From Nitrospira sp. (GTDB taxonomy: Bacteria > Nitrospirota > Nitrospiria > Nitrospirales > Nitrospiraceae), in contig VOPT01000001.1 in NCBI GenBank assembly GCA_009594865.1, positions 1-64,000 on the forward strand: DNA of 64,000 nucleotides, in the 5' to 3' direction. The notes beneath the pieces were generated by a model that had not been told where the DNA came from, did not search any database, and was given only the letters and a program-made list of their open reading frames with translations. A program made the translations under genes and the position numbers. This document shows, piece after piece, positions 1-9,663 of the stretch; position 1 is the stretch's first letter; every line of letters starts with the position of its first letter.

Positions 1-862
1 GCGCGCGAATGCCTTCAAATCCCCCTACGGAACAATCCCAATTTTCATACATAGGCTCATATCGGCTGAGCAAATGATTGTACTTGTACCGGTCCGGCAT
101 GGTTCTCCAGACCTCGTGAACAACCTCAAGCGCTTCAGGCCATCGCATATGCCCGTTTCGGCCGATAACATCGGAGACAACAAAGACTCCAGAGTGGCCG
201 ATAGCAAGTCGAACTTTTTCGAAAAGGACTTCGAGGTCTTGAAAGTGGTGCAGCGACTGATTTGCAACGATCACCGAATACTGTTTGTCACACTCCCAAT
301 GTTTCACATCTGACTCTACAAATTTGAGATAGGGCAGCATCTGTTTCGATGACGCCAACTCCCTCCCACGTGCTAGCATTTGCGGATTCACTTCAATACA
401 ATCCAGCTGAAACCTTGTGATGCCGCTCGTCACCAGTTGCTCAGCCATCGCAACTTCGGCCTCGCAATTTCCCGTGCCAAGACTCGCCACATGGCACATC
501 TCTCCCGGCTTAACGCGACACGCGTCCGCAACATATCTGACGAATAACTCCGTGACACCAGGGATATTGAGCGCCACAAACTTCGGCAGCAGGTATTTTT
601 GAGACCAATAGTGGAAAATGTCAGGGAGATCATGAACATTCTGAACATTCCGAAAAGTGGCGAGCTCCCCTTTCAGCCGATCAGCATACTCGAGGTCGGA
701 AGATCCGCTGCATCCACCTGGAGATCGCTTAGGCATGGCAGGGTGCAGCAGCATGCCGACATTGGTTCGACGGTACCTTTGCCGCATCCGATCAATCAAC
801 GCGGCTCGGCCATCATTCCGCCAAATGCGCCACACACGCTGCAGGAGACCGGCATCAAACAT
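1..862 (-). CDS. SAM-dependent methyltransferase, 3' end cut by window edge
   Basis: The reading frame is open from an ATG at 862 to the left edge, giving at least 287 residues; the stop lies outside the window. A class I SAM-binding motif I is visible as ASLGTGNCEAE near residue 134, followed by an acidic strand end (LDCIEVNP) and a motif-IV-like segment (YSVIVANQSLHHF). The first 100 residues are a separate helical, basic region with no family I recognise. The gene lies 55 bases upstream of the window's other glycan methyltransferases in the same orientation, so a role in modifying a surface sugar is inferred. The acceptor is unknown. Confidence 0.7.
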   Translation of the reverse strand, partial: MFDAGLLQRVWRIWRNDGRAALIDRMRQRYRRTNVGMLLHPAMPKRSPGGCSGSSDLEYADRLKGELATFRNVQNVHDLPDIFHYWSQKYLLPKFVALNIPGVTELFVRYVADACRVKPGEMCHVASLGTGNCEAEVAMAEQLVTSGITRFQLDCIEVNPQMLARGRELASSKQMLPYLKFVESDVKHWECDKQYSVIVANQSLHHFQDLEVLFEKVRLAIGHSGVFVVSDVIGRNGHMRWPEALEVVHEVWRTMPDRYKYNHLLSRYEPMYENWDCSVGGFEGIRA

Positions 863-917
863 TTGGAGCCCCAGCTAACACATGTGCCCTTGCGCCAATG
901 AACGTTCCAGCAACGAC

Positions 918-1676
918 CTATGGCCTTGCTTGATTTAGCCCTGACCTGAATACGAACTGCGGAAAGATTTGTTCCGAATTAAGACCGTCTCGACGAATGA
1001 GAATACTCTCGACCACCTCCGTAGCACCCAAGCAACTGGAGACTGTCGCATCATCGAATACGATATACCCTCCCCCCGTCATGTGTGCTTTCACAACCTC
1101 ATAAGAATATGCAACCGATGAATAGATGTCACAATCGATATGCGCGAGGGCAATGTTTTGGGCGCGCTTCAAAACACTCTGCGCTGTATCTTCAAACAGT
1201 CCTTCCACGAACTCCAAATTGTACAACCCGTTAGCGGCGGAGAACCGACGTAATTCGTTCAAATCGACCCCTCCAAAATCTCCCTGTTGGTGCGCATCAA
1301 TTTTTGGATTCGTGGCGGGCATGCCGGAAAATGTGTCGAGGGCATACACCCTCGTGCCAGGGTATAATTCCCCAACAATGTGGGCCATGAAGATGGCGTT
1401 TCCGCCTCGGTAGGATCCGAATTCAATGATGTCCCCGCCACCGATCTGATCAAGAAAGAACCTCAAGATGAGAAAAATGTTAATACGGTTATCTTCCGAT
1501 ACGACGGTGCGCCCACTCGACAAGGCCAAGGCTTGTTTGTAGAGGGGATCCTTCCGTACCTGCTCTCTTAGATCTCCGAATTGTATGCCCCATCCACGAA
1601 TGTACCCATCATAGATGCTTCGCCCATTTCTCAACTCACGGGAAATATTGTTCAAGACTGGAAGATAACTTTTCAT
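918..1676 (-). CDS. TylF/macrocin-O-methyltransferase-like protein
   Basis: The product is 252 residues from the ATG at 1676, which has a GAGG ribosome site 6-7 bases upstream; a GTG at 1691 is an alternative. It shows the layout of the TylF family of metal-dependent class I O-methyltransferases. Motif I is IIEFGSYRGGNA, followed by YALDTFSGMP, then ALAHIDCDIYSSV and YIVFDDATV, which place the acidic residues expected for metal and SAM binding. TylF enzymes methylate sugar hydroxyls. The setting between glycan genes suggests a deoxysugar or polysaccharide acceptor. The substrate cannot be read from sequence. Confidence 0.8.
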   Translation of the reverse strand: MKSYLPVLNNISRELRNGRSIYDGYIRGWGIQFGDLREQVRKDPLYKQALALSSGRTVVSEDNRINIFLILRFFLDQIGGGDIIEFGSYRGGNAIFMAHIVGELYPGTRVYALDTFSGMPATNPKIDAHQQGDFGGVDLNELRRFSAANGLYNLEFVEGLFEDTAQSVLKRAQNIALAHIDCDIYSSVAYSYEVVKAHMTGGGYIVFDDATVSSCLGATEVVESILIRRDGLNSEQIFPQFVFRSGLNQARP

Positions 1677-1838
1677 ACGATACCTCAACACAATCGCACA
1701 GATGCCCTCGGATTTAAGCCGCTACATCGGAACGAACTCCCTCTGTGTACACTATCAAGAACGGACAGAAACGCCATTGAATTCCTATTCCAAGAAGGCA
1801 AGAAAACCGCCGCGGCGGGGAGAGCGGAGCAACGGGAA

Positions 1839-2705
1839 TCAGGGTTTAAACAGGAGGCCCTGTCCGGTCGGCAGATTGGCTATCTTGACACCTTTCAGTG
1901 CAGCGAACGCATCCATCGCTTCTTTCTGCTTCCCGAAATTGAGCCAGCCATAGTCATCAAGAATAACTGGAGCCCCCGGAACCAACTTATCCCAAAAGTA
2001 TTCGATAGCCGCCTGTTCAGGAACCACAATGTTCATATCCAAACACAAATAACACACATTGCCTATCAACACTGTGGCCAATGTGTCTGGCACCTTTCCT
2101 CGTACGAGCATCGCTCGAGGGAAGGGCGAAAAATTCAACTTTGCTCGTTCATAACAATCTTCATACTGTTGCTCGTTCTCATGGGCACGACCCAGCAACC
2201 GTTCGTCGGGTGTGATTTGGTCTTCGGGAATACCTTTAAATGTATCAAAAAGAAAAAACCGCTTGTCGGTCGAGTTAAAGTCAATGTAGTTCGCGACCGC
2301 TAGGGACATGATACCGGTATTTGTCCCGCATTCCACAAAATCGCCCGGCAGATGTTTGGCATGCCACGCTGCCCAACAACAAATATGGATCCGCCATTCA
2401 ATATGGATATCGTCGGACGAACCTGCCGGTCGAGCAATTTTATGCCCTGAATTCATTCCGGCCTTATAGGCCGCCATAAACTTCTGATCTTGGAGAAAAT
2501 CCGTGCTCTTGTGCCAGACGGTTAGGAAGTCCGCGTCATAGGTCGGAGTACCACGCATATCAGCAAAAGAACAATGGAGTGAGGCATCCGACTGTTTGCC
2601 ATGTATCCGCTCATCGGCAATCCTAAGCACGCCTCGGATCCATCTGTACGCACGTTTCAAGAAATCAAGAAGCGGCATGGGAAGAAACATCGTAGCCGAA
2701 ATCAT
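1839..2705 (-). CDS. TylF-like SAM-dependent methyltransferase
   Basis: The product is 288 residues. It shares the TylF-like order with its neighbour: FVECGTNTGIMS as motif I, FFLFDTFKGIPE, then CYLCLDMNIVVPE and PVILDDYGW. The two proteins are clearly diverged, so this is a second, non-redundant enzyme and not a recent duplication. The first 70 residues are basic and of unknown role. The ATG at 2705 lacks a strong ribosome site and an internal ATG at 2678 is possible. Sugar O-methylation in the surface-glycan pathway is inferred from family and neighbours. Confidence 0.75.
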   Translation of the reverse strand: MISATMFLPMPLLDFLKRAYRWIRGVLRIADERIHGKQSDASLHCSFADMRGTPTYDADFLTVWHKSTDFLQDQKFMAAYKAGMNSGHKIARPAGSSDDIHIEWRIHICCWAAWHAKHLPGDFVECGTNTGIMSLAVANYIDFNSTDKRFFLFDTFKGIPEDQITPDERLLGRAHENEQQYEDCYERAKLNFSPFPRAMLVRGKVPDTLATVLIGNVCYLCLDMNIVVPEQAAIEYFWDKLVPGAPVILDDYGWLNFGKQKEAMDAFAALKGVKIANLPTGQGLLFKP

Positions 2706-2790
2706 CCCAAGATATAGAATGGGTTCCGTCGATCTCTACGCTCAAAGATCGTGTCCGAATCAGTTGCTTTAATGCTTAGGCGTATCACTT

Positions 2791-5700
2791 TCACGCCTTT
2801 CTGCAGACAAACAGGTCCTTGGTGGGCACACCGATGCGAGGTTCTGGACTATCTACAAATGTGACGTCGAACCCAATACGCCTCAACTGAGCTATAAGTT
2901 CCTGACCATAGATCCTATAGACGAGAATGCCATTAGCACTCATTGGATCGCCGTGAAATTGCTTTTCCATCAAATAGATATCATCTGCCCCTGAGCTATC
3001 CACACGAATCTGATTGGTTTGCCACCCTGGGACGTAGGGAACAGTAAACACATAGGCCCCGCCAGGCCTGAGGCAGCGATAGATTTCCCGATGAGCTGCG
3101 TCATCCTTCCTCACATGTTCCATCACATCGGACGTCAAGATAATGTCGTAGGACTCGTCGGGGAATGGCATTGCCTGGAGATCGACATTCATGACCTTTG
3201 GCCGGATGAGTTGTCCGAAGGCCCGATTGGGGTTATATATCGATGACGTGTAAAATTCCGCCGCCTTCAAGAATTTAAACAGGGGGCTAAATCCATCGGT
3301 ATCAAATATCTGTGGCCCGTCCCGCCTTGCCGCCAGGTCAACGATGCTACGCACATGCTCATCCCCGACAAGATCGAGTAATCCGCTGGCCAGGAACCGA
3401 TTTCGGCAACTTGCTCCGCACACCTCGCACAGTAAGCTCTCTCGAAGATTATCGGAACCTAACGTCTTGAAATAAGTGCGCTCACCACAGACATTGCAAT
3501 CGCCATAATAAGTTGCGGGGAGGCGACGCGAACGAGCTGGAGCGCAGAAACTCGCAAAGAGGTCCCTGTAACATTTGCGGGCCGATTCGAATGAGTACCG
3601 TTCTCGAACAATCGCATATCCACGATCTGATAATGCCTGCCATAGAGCCTTATCCTGATACAACTTCGCAATTCCTGAAGCGAGATCATTTGCCTTATCC
3701 GCGATCACCACATCGCGGCCGTCTTTTAACTCCATTCCTTCGAAAGCAATACGTGTACCAACGCAGGGCAGGCCATAAGCCATGCAACTCACAATCTTCC
3801 CTTTAATACCAGCTCCATACCGTAATGGATTGACGGAGAGACGGCAATGCGACATGAGGCCTTCAAGATTCGGCACATAACCGGTCACAATGACATCGTC
3901 GCAGGCTAAGCGCTGAACCGACTCGGGAGGGCGGCTGCCGACGATATAAAATTTGACGCCGGGCAGTTCTCTTCGAAGTATCGGAAATACCTCCGACACA
4001 AAATACTGGACCGCATCCACATTCGGGAGATGTTGATACCCTCCTAAAAAGAGAATGTCTTTTGTGTTTTCAAATGCCACGTTACGCGAATAGCTTTCGT
4101 GCACAGCCGAGATGACGCAGAGTTTCGCGCGTGGAACTTCCTTCTGAAGGATTGTTTTTTCCAATTCGCTCACGACGAGCGTACAGTCGACACGTCCAAC
4201 CAACGTTAATTCCTGAGTCTTCCGCCGCTCAGACTGCCTAGCCAATTGAGCATTCTTCTCAATCTCCGCCTGCCGCTGCTCACGCAGATAGTGAATATCA
4301 GCCGTGTCGTAGAGAACTCTTGCAGCCGAACAGTGTTTCCGATAACTCGCCAAGTGTTTCTCAGTGACATCAGGACGACACGACAGAATGAGATCATATT
4401 TGTGCCCTTCTCGCGCCAAATACTCATCCAAGGTCGCCACATACGGCCAATACAAACATTGCACCCCGCAGCGCTGAAGGTCTGCAGTATAACGATCGAT
4501 AACCGTCAGATCGTCCGGGACAAACGTCACCTGGTAGGAAAGCGACTGAAAGATCTTAATGAAGTTATAGATTTTCAGAGAGCCAGCATCTTGGTCAGGG
4601 GTCGGGGTACACGCATCTACGACAAGAATCCTTTTGGTGATTGTGCGTTCTCGTTCGAGATCGGGTCGTTCTCCCGGTGCCGCGTGCCCTACAAGAATGG
4701 TCGCCCATTTATCAAACAACTTCTCCTTATTAAGAACTTGATGTTTTTTGACGCCCGCTGAAACTTCCTTACCAGAACTGATGCCTTCGAAGTGCACAAT
4801 CTCTGCTTTCGGCTGATACACGACTTTCTTTCCTGCCTGGCGAACCTTGAAGGCCAGATCCGAGTCTTCACCGTAAGCCGGAGCATACCGCTCATCGAAC
4901 CCGCCTAATTCCGCAAATAAGATTTTGGGGAGCATAATGCATGCTCCCGAACAATAGTCCACCTCACGGAGATAATTAAATTCTGGCTTATCCGGTTCTT
5001 CACCCCGACCATAATTCCAAGCGGATCCATCATTCCAGACAATCCCTCCCGCTTCCTGCAGGCGACCATCTGGATACAGTAACTTCGCGCCGACCAGTCC
5101 CGTTTCCGGAACCAACTCAAACGTCTTTGTCAGCTCATCCAACCAATGAGGCAACACGATCGTATCGTTGTTCAGAAACAGTACATAGCGCCCTTGGGCA
5201 ACCTTGGCGCCGGCATTGCATGACTCAATAAATCCTCGATTCATGTCATTTCTCACGATCCGAATGCCGGAGATGTCACTGAGCATGCGCGGTGTCTCAT
5301 CGGTCGAGCGGTCGTCGACGACGAGCACTTCGAAATGGATCGTTGTTTCGGTCTCTGCAATCGATCTTAAACAGGTGTACGTCACAAGAGGATGATTGTG
5401 GACAGGAATAATAATGGACACCAGCGGCTGGTCTGAGGACTGTATGGTTAAGGGAGCCCACACTTTGGCAAAGAAGTACACCTGCCTCCGCCTCCGCAAT
5501 GGGCGCCAAACCAATCGCCATGCCCTTTCCCAGATTTTCACCGCCAGGATAGACATTCCATGTCGATGCCACACACGATAGGCTTTTTGACTCACATTCA
5601 GAAGTGACCGAACTGTCAGCACAACACCGTCGATTAAAGATTTTATGCCGCTCGGCCTACTTATCTTTTTCTCCTTCACCACCCATTTGATAAACTGAGA

Positions 5701-6627
5701 GGCCACCTTATAAATATTCCGACGCTTGGTATACGGAGGAAAGATCTGATTCGTGAACTTCTTTACTTGGCAAATGAACTGCCAAGCATTCGACGATTTG
5801 ATGCTCAGCAACTCTGCCCCTTTCTCTTCTAGCTCCATAGCCATGCGATTGGCCCAATGGCTAATTTGCTGCTGTTCCCTCCAGAGGTCGGACTCACGAT
5901 CAAGAAACAGCGACGTTGGCCTATATCGATGAACGATGGGCGCTTGGTCCCCACAGATGGCTAGGTAATACATAGGATCGTCTAAGCACGGCATCCCGCC
6001 ATCACCTTTTCCCTCTTCGCCACCATATGCGACGAGACTATTTCCGCATGAAGAGGCGCTGAGAGGAAACACCACGGATCCCGTCGCCAACCGTTGTCCA
6101 TAATATGCAACCGTCTTGAATCTCGCCGCCAACAATTCATTCAGTTCATTCCAATCCAACTCCTTGACATGGTAGGGATTGGGTGGTGCAGACCCATCGG
6201 AATACACCCTCCGATTTGGAGAAGACAGGAGAAGCAGTCCCTCCGGCTTGAGGACACGCTTGATCTCGCTCAACATGTCATTGTGTCGATCATGATGCTC
6301 GATCGTCTCAAAGGAGGTGACGAGATCCACTGAACCATCTTGCAGCGGCAACTCGCAGCAACTACCCGACACAAATGCGAGATTGCATTGCGCCCGGTAA
6401 CACTGAGCGGCATGGCGTGAGCATTCAACGCTGATATCAATTCCCACGACCTTCGCAGCCACGCGAGCAAGGATGGCTGATCCATATCCTTCACCGGAAG
6501 CTACGTCCAATACTATTTTTCCCCTCGCCCAATCCAGAGCCAGCATGTACCGGTGAAGATGTTCGTACTTGATCTGACCTCCGATAGCCGGCACGTATCT
6601 TTCACCGGTAAATGCCATGTCAGTCAT
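2791..6627 (-). CDS. Methyltransferase-GT2-GT4-methyltransferase fusion protein
   Basis: The product is 1278 residues from the ATG at 6627; a TTG at 6651 would add 8. Four domains can be read in order. Residues 1-220 are a class I methyltransferase (IVLDVASGEGYG near 40, VTSFETIEHHDRHN). Residues 400-640 are a family 2 glycosyltransferase (SIIIPVHNH, then FLNNDTIVLPHW near 482). Residues 660-1020 are a GT4-type glycosyltransferase (DAGSLKIYNFIKIF, ILFLGGYQHLPNVDA). Residues 1040-1278 are a second methyltransferase unit that begins with a CxxC...CxxC zinc-ribbon-like pair and carries LTSDVMEHVRKDD. No membrane segment is evident, so a cytoplasmic role in building and capping a glycan is inferred. 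Sugars and linkages are unknown. Confidence 0.85.
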   Translation of the reverse strand: MTDMAFTGERYVPAIGGQIKYEHLHRYMLALDWARGKIVLDVASGEGYGSAILARVAAKVVGIDISVECSRHAAQCYRAQCNLAFVSGSCCELPLQDGSVDLVTSFETIEHHDRHNDMLSEIKRVLKPEGLLLLSSPNRRVYSDGSAPPNPYHVKELDWNELNELLAARFKTVAYYGQRLATGSVVFPLSASSCGNSLVAYGGEEGKGDGGMPCLDDPMYYLAICGDQAPIVHRYRPTSLFLDRESDLWREQQQISHWANRMAMELEEKGAELLSIKSSNAWQFICQVKKFTNQIFPPYTKRRNIYKVASQFIKWVVKEKKISRPSGIKSLIDGVVLTVRSLLNVSQKAYRVWHRHGMSILAVKIWERAWRLVWRPLRRRRQVYFFAKVWAPLTIQSSDQPLVSIIIPVHNHPLVTYTCLRSIAETETTIHFEVLVVDDRSTDETPRMLSDISGIRIVRNDMNRGFIESCNAGAKVAQGRYVLFLNNDTIVLPHWLDELTKTFELVPETGLVGAKLLYPDGRLQEAGGIVWNDGSAWNYGRGEEPDKPEFNYLREVDYCSGACIMLPKILFAELGGFDERYAPAYGEDSDLAFKVRQAGKKVVYQPKAEIVHFEGISSGKEVSAGVKKHQVLNKEKLFDKWATILVGHAAPGERPDLERERTITKRILVVDACTPTPDQDAGSLKIYNFIKIFQSLSYQVTFVPDDLTVIDRYTADLQRCGVQCLYWPYVATLDEYLAREGHKYDLILSCRPDVTEKHLASYRKHCSAARVLYDTADIHYLREQRQAEIEKNAQLARQSERRKTQELTLVGRVDCTLVVSELEKTILQKEVPRAKLCVISAVHESYSRNVAFENTKDILFLGGYQHLPNVDAVQYFVSEVFPILRRELPGVKFYIVGSRPPESVQRLACDDVIVTGYVPNLEGLMSHCRLSVNPLRYGAGIKGKIVSCMAYGLPCVGTRIAFEGMELKDGRDVVIADKANDLASGIAKLYQDKALWQALSDRGYAIVRERYSFESARKCYRDLFASFCAPARSRRLPATYYGDCNVCGERTYFKTLGSDNLRESLLCEVCGASCRNRFLASGLLDLVGDEHVRSIVDLAARRDGPQIFDTDGFSPLFKFLKAAEFYTSSIYNPNRAFGQLIRPKVMNVDLQAMPFPDESYDIILTSDVMEHVRKDDAAHREIYRCLRPGGAYVFTVPYVPGWQTNQIRVDSSGADDIYLMEKQFHGDPMSANGILVYRIYGQELIAQLRRIGFDVTFVDSPEPRIGVPTKDLFVCRKA

Positions 6628-6684
6628 GTACGACACATCTCCTGGCGACAAATAAAGAACCTGTCGAGTCTTGGCTCATAGGAC

Positions 6685-7386
6685 TCATGCCGTTGCAATC
6701 AATGCAATGCCAGCAGGATAGGTATAAGACACCAAGCGACACTCAGAGAAGCCCGCTAGGAGAACAAAGCGCCAGACGTCGGCCCCGAATTCTGTATGGA
6801 CGGTCAACGACGCATCCGTACACTCTTGGCTGCCATGCACACTCACCGGCAACCCCTGACGCCCACGGGTCAACCGCCCCACGATCACAGGGACTGTAAA
6901 CAAGCAGGCTCCTCCCTGGCGAAGCACACGCCGACACTCCCTCAGACCCCGTATGGCATCCGGCACATGTTCCAAGGTATCGGAATGAATCACCACATCA
7001 AAGGAACGCGACGCGATTGGCAACGCCATCATGTCGTACTCCGGATACCGAACGAGGCGATGGCGTGGTAGCAGGGACAGCATACCGTTCAGCGTTCCGG
7101 CTTCGTTTATTTCCAATAGGTCACAGCGGCGAGCTGCCGGCGTGCCCACCCATTCCTTCAACGTCATTGTGGCACGTGTCCACCGTAACAAGGCGTCAGC
7201 CAAGGCAATCGATCGCACATTAGATCCACAGGTCGTGCAAACTGTCCCCTGCTGCACATTGATATAGTCCGCTTCACTTTGAGCCAAATCCCACTGGCCG
7301 ATGAGCTCGCGCCACAACACATCGTGATGGACGAAGGCGTCGCCGCCGCACACCCTACAGGGCGATAGAGTGGTTAGTTCGTTCAT
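6685..7386 (-). CDS. Zinc-ribbon methyltransferase (type 11-like)
   Basis: The product is 233 residues from the ATG at 7386. A longer frame to 7539 exists, but its extra 51 residues lie inside the upstream ABC ATPase gene and look like shadow sequence. The start overlaps that gene by 32 bases, implying translational coupling. The protein opens with CRVCGG...CTTCGS, a likely zinc site, then a Methyltransf_11-like core (VVIHSDTLEHVPDA, CRRVLRQGGACLFTVP). The classical glycine-rich SAM motif I is weak (CDLLEINEAGTLNG). It resembles the C-terminal unit of the neighbouring 1278-residue fusion, so the two are probably related modules. Confidence 0.7.
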   Translation of the reverse strand: MNELTTLSPCRVCGGDAFVHHDVLWRELIGQWDLAQSEADYINVQQGTVCTTCGSNVRSIALADALLRWTRATMTLKEWVGTPAARRCDLLEINEAGTLNGMLSLLPRHRLVRYPEYDMMALPIASRSFDVVIHSDTLEHVPDAIRGLRECRRVLRQGGACLFTVPVIVGRLTRGRQGLPVSVHGSQECTDASLTVHTEFGADVWRFVLLAGFSECRLVSYTYPAGIALIATA

Positions 7387-8728
7387 AGCTTCTGCCCTGC
7401 GCATCAACGCCAGTGATCTGTGCCCGAACCATCTCGACAGCAATGAGTCCGAAACAAGATCCCAAGGGGGACGAGGTGAAGGCCAATGCGTCATGCACCC
7501 AATGATGCTGGACATGCTGTTGTTGCGATCCGTCGGCAAGCGCCAGACTCATCGCGTAGTCGCCTGGCTCCAACACCGGCATGACAAACTCCAACTCAGC
7601 GAGGAATTGCGTGCCCATCGGCAATTGTTCCGGTAACGTATTCCCTGACATACACGTATTCGCCCCGAACAACGACTGGCCGAACCGATTGCGCACCAGG
7701 AACCCGACAATCGGATTTGTTAATCGAACTGAGCTGACACACCAGACGCGAAGGAATACACGTTCCCGAGTAGTCACCGTATGAATCGCGCACCCGGACT
7801 CGTTGGAGAACGTTATGCGCTCAATCCACGCCTGCCGGCCGCTTGGTCTCTGCTCACAATCCCTAAGGTTGAGCGCCAACATCTTCGCTGAACCAGACGA
7901 GGTAGCCTTATCTACCTCGAGCTTCCCCAAACGCGGTTCATCACCCTCCGCCGTCTTCACCTGATTCGGTAGAGCATACCCGCCGTGCAGGTATCCGTCG
8001 CACACAGTTTTGGCTTCTCCCATCCCGGCGACACGCCCCTGCTCCAACCACAAGGCCTTGCGACAGAGGCTCAACACGGCCGCAGAATCATGACTCACGA
8101 ACACCACCGTACCCTGCGCCATGAACGTTCTCAGAAACCGCATGCACTTCTGAACAAAGAACGCATCTCCCACGGCCAGAGCTTCATCGATGATGAGAAT
8201 ATCGGCCTGCACATGCGCAATCACCGCGAACGCCAGCCGCATGACCATGCCGCTGGAGTACGTCTTGACCGGCTGATCGATCGCTGCCCCGATCTCTGCA
8301 AATGCCAGGATGTGATCAAGCCGTTCCTTGATATCGCCTTGCGATAAACCAAGCAAGGTCGCGTTCAACCACACATTCTCACGTCCAGTGAATTCTGGGT
8401 GAAACCCTGCCCCGAGTTCGAGGAGTGCCGCCACACGCCCCTGCGTCTCAATGCGGCCGCTGGTGGGAGCCACGGTGCCGACAATCAACTGCAGCAGTGT
8501 GGATTTTCCCGATCCATTTCGTCCGATAATGCCGAGTGTCTCCCCCCTGTTGATCTCGAAGGACACATCCTCAAGCGCATGCACTTCGCGGTAATACTGC
8601 GTGGGCGTTCGATGGAAGGCTTTCTGGATAGGCGGAACAATCCACTGTCTGGCTCTATCATGAGGCCGATCGTACACGCGATACGTCTTTGAGAGATTGG
8701 ACACTCGAATCGCCCATTCAGAGGACAT
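7355..8728 (-). CDS. wzt: Polysaccharide ABC exporter ATPase with C-terminal glycan-binding domain (Wzt-like)
   Basis: The product is 457 residues from the ATG at 8728, which overlaps the stop of the permease gene by 11 bases. The N-terminal 240 residues are an ABC ATPase of the O-antigen/capsule export type: Walker A GRNGSGKST, signature YSSGMVMRL, Walker B ILIIDEALAVGD and switch His in FVSHDS. The C-terminal 160 residues form the extra beta-rich region typical of Wzt proteins, which in the O8/O9a systems recognises the modified non-reducing end of the finished chain. It works with the adjacent Wzm-like permease in the inner membrane. The exact sugar recognised is unknown. Confidence 0.88.
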   Translation of the reverse strand: MSSEWAIRVSNLSKTYRVYDRPHDRARQWIVPPIQKAFHRTPTQYYREVHALEDVSFEINRGETLGIIGRNGSGKSTLLQLIVGTVAPTSGRIETQGRVAALLELGAGFHPEFTGRENVWLNATLLGLSQGDIKERLDHILAFAEIGAAIDQPVKTYSSGMVMRLAFAVIAHVQADILIIDEALAVGDAFFVQKCMRFLRTFMAQGTVVFVSHDSAAVLSLCRKALWLEQGRVAGMGEAKTVCDGYLHGGYALPNQVKTAEGDEPRLGKLEVDKATSSGSAKMLALNLRDCEQRPSGRQAWIERITFSNESGCAIHTVTTRERVFLRVWCVSSVRLTNPIVGFLVRNRFGQSLFGANTCMSGNTLPEQLPMGTQFLAELEFVMPVLEPGDYAMSLALADGSQQQHVQHHWVHDALAFTSSPLGSCFGLIAVEMVRAQITGVDAQGRSYERTNHSIAL

Positions 8729-9569
8729 CGGCGAACGCTTTCCGGGTCTTTTGAAACCACAGTAACCCGCACCATGCGATGAGGTAACTGGCCAAAGAAT
8801 AGGCACCGATGCCTAGCCAGGACGGAGCCTTACCCCAAATCAACAGATCCTGAGCTTGCATGATGAGAAAGGTGAGCGGATTCGCATAGAGCAAGTCCCG
8901 ATAGGCTGCGGGAAACGCCGACAAGGGATAGAACACGGGCGATAGAAACAGCATGACGGTCGTCAACGGCCCACTCGCATGGCCGATATCCCGAATAAAG
9001 ACCCCGGCCGAGGCCAAAAACCACGACAGACCGAGCGTCACCAACACCAGCGGAATGAACAGCAACGGCACCAACACCATCGTCCAGTGCAACGACTGAT
9101 GGAGAACGCCATAAAACAGAATCAAGACGCAGGCGCTGATCGTCGCATGAAACACCGCCGATCCCAGCGACGTCCATGCCAGCACTTCCAATGGAAAGAC
9201 AATCTTCTTCACATAGTTACTGTGATTCACGATCAGATAGGGTGCACGGTGCATGCTTTCTGCAAACAATGCATGAACGATCAATCCGGCAAACAACAGC
9301 AGACCGAAATCCAACGCACTTTCGCCCTCATGCCCCCAGCGCAGGCCCAACGCACCTCGGAATACCAGCGTGTAGACCGTCAGCATCAAGAACGGATGTA
9401 GGAAGGCCCAGACCACCCCGAGAAAAGACCCTCGATACCGGCTCACAATTTCACGCCGGGTCAACTGACGGATCAAATCCCAATGCGCACTCATGCTCGT
9501 GAAGACTATCAGGGGAGAGACACCATATTGCCGAGAGATCATGGACTCGCCTTTACCTGGGCACATCAT
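8718..9569 (-). CDS. wzm: Polysaccharide ABC exporter permease (Wzm/KpsM-like)
   Basis: The product is 283 residues of the ABC-2 permease family with about six membrane segments and the family-typical N-terminal stretch LTRREIVSRYRGSFLGVVW. The LSPVFYPL segment and the cytoplasmic C-terminal tail are also characteristic. It forms the membrane channel for lipid-linked polysaccharide with the ATPase encoded immediately downstream, whose start lies inside this gene. The ATG at 9569 is used here; ATG codons at 9566 and 9542 are alternatives, the last with a moderate ribosome site. Confidence 0.88.
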   Translation of the reverse strand: MMCPGKGESMISRQYGVSPLIVFTSMSAHWDLIRQLTRREIVSRYRGSFLGVVWAFLHPFLMLTVYTLVFRGALGLRWGHEGESALDFGLLLFAGLIVHALFAESMHRAPYLIVNHSNYVKKIVFPLEVLAWTSLGSAVFHATISACVLILFYGVLHQSLHWTMVLVPLLFIPLVLVTLGLSWFLASAGVFIRDIGHASGPLTTVMLFLSPVFYPLSAFPAAYRDLLYANPLTFLIMQAQDLLIWGKAPSWLGIGAYSLASYLIAWCGLLWFQKTRKAFADVL

Positions 9570-9663
9570 GCACGGCCTTCATGGCACTGTGACCAGTGCA
9601 CTGTTGTGCCGCACGGGAACTGCGTAACCATCTGCACGATGCAAAGATGATCCCGGGTGGCAC

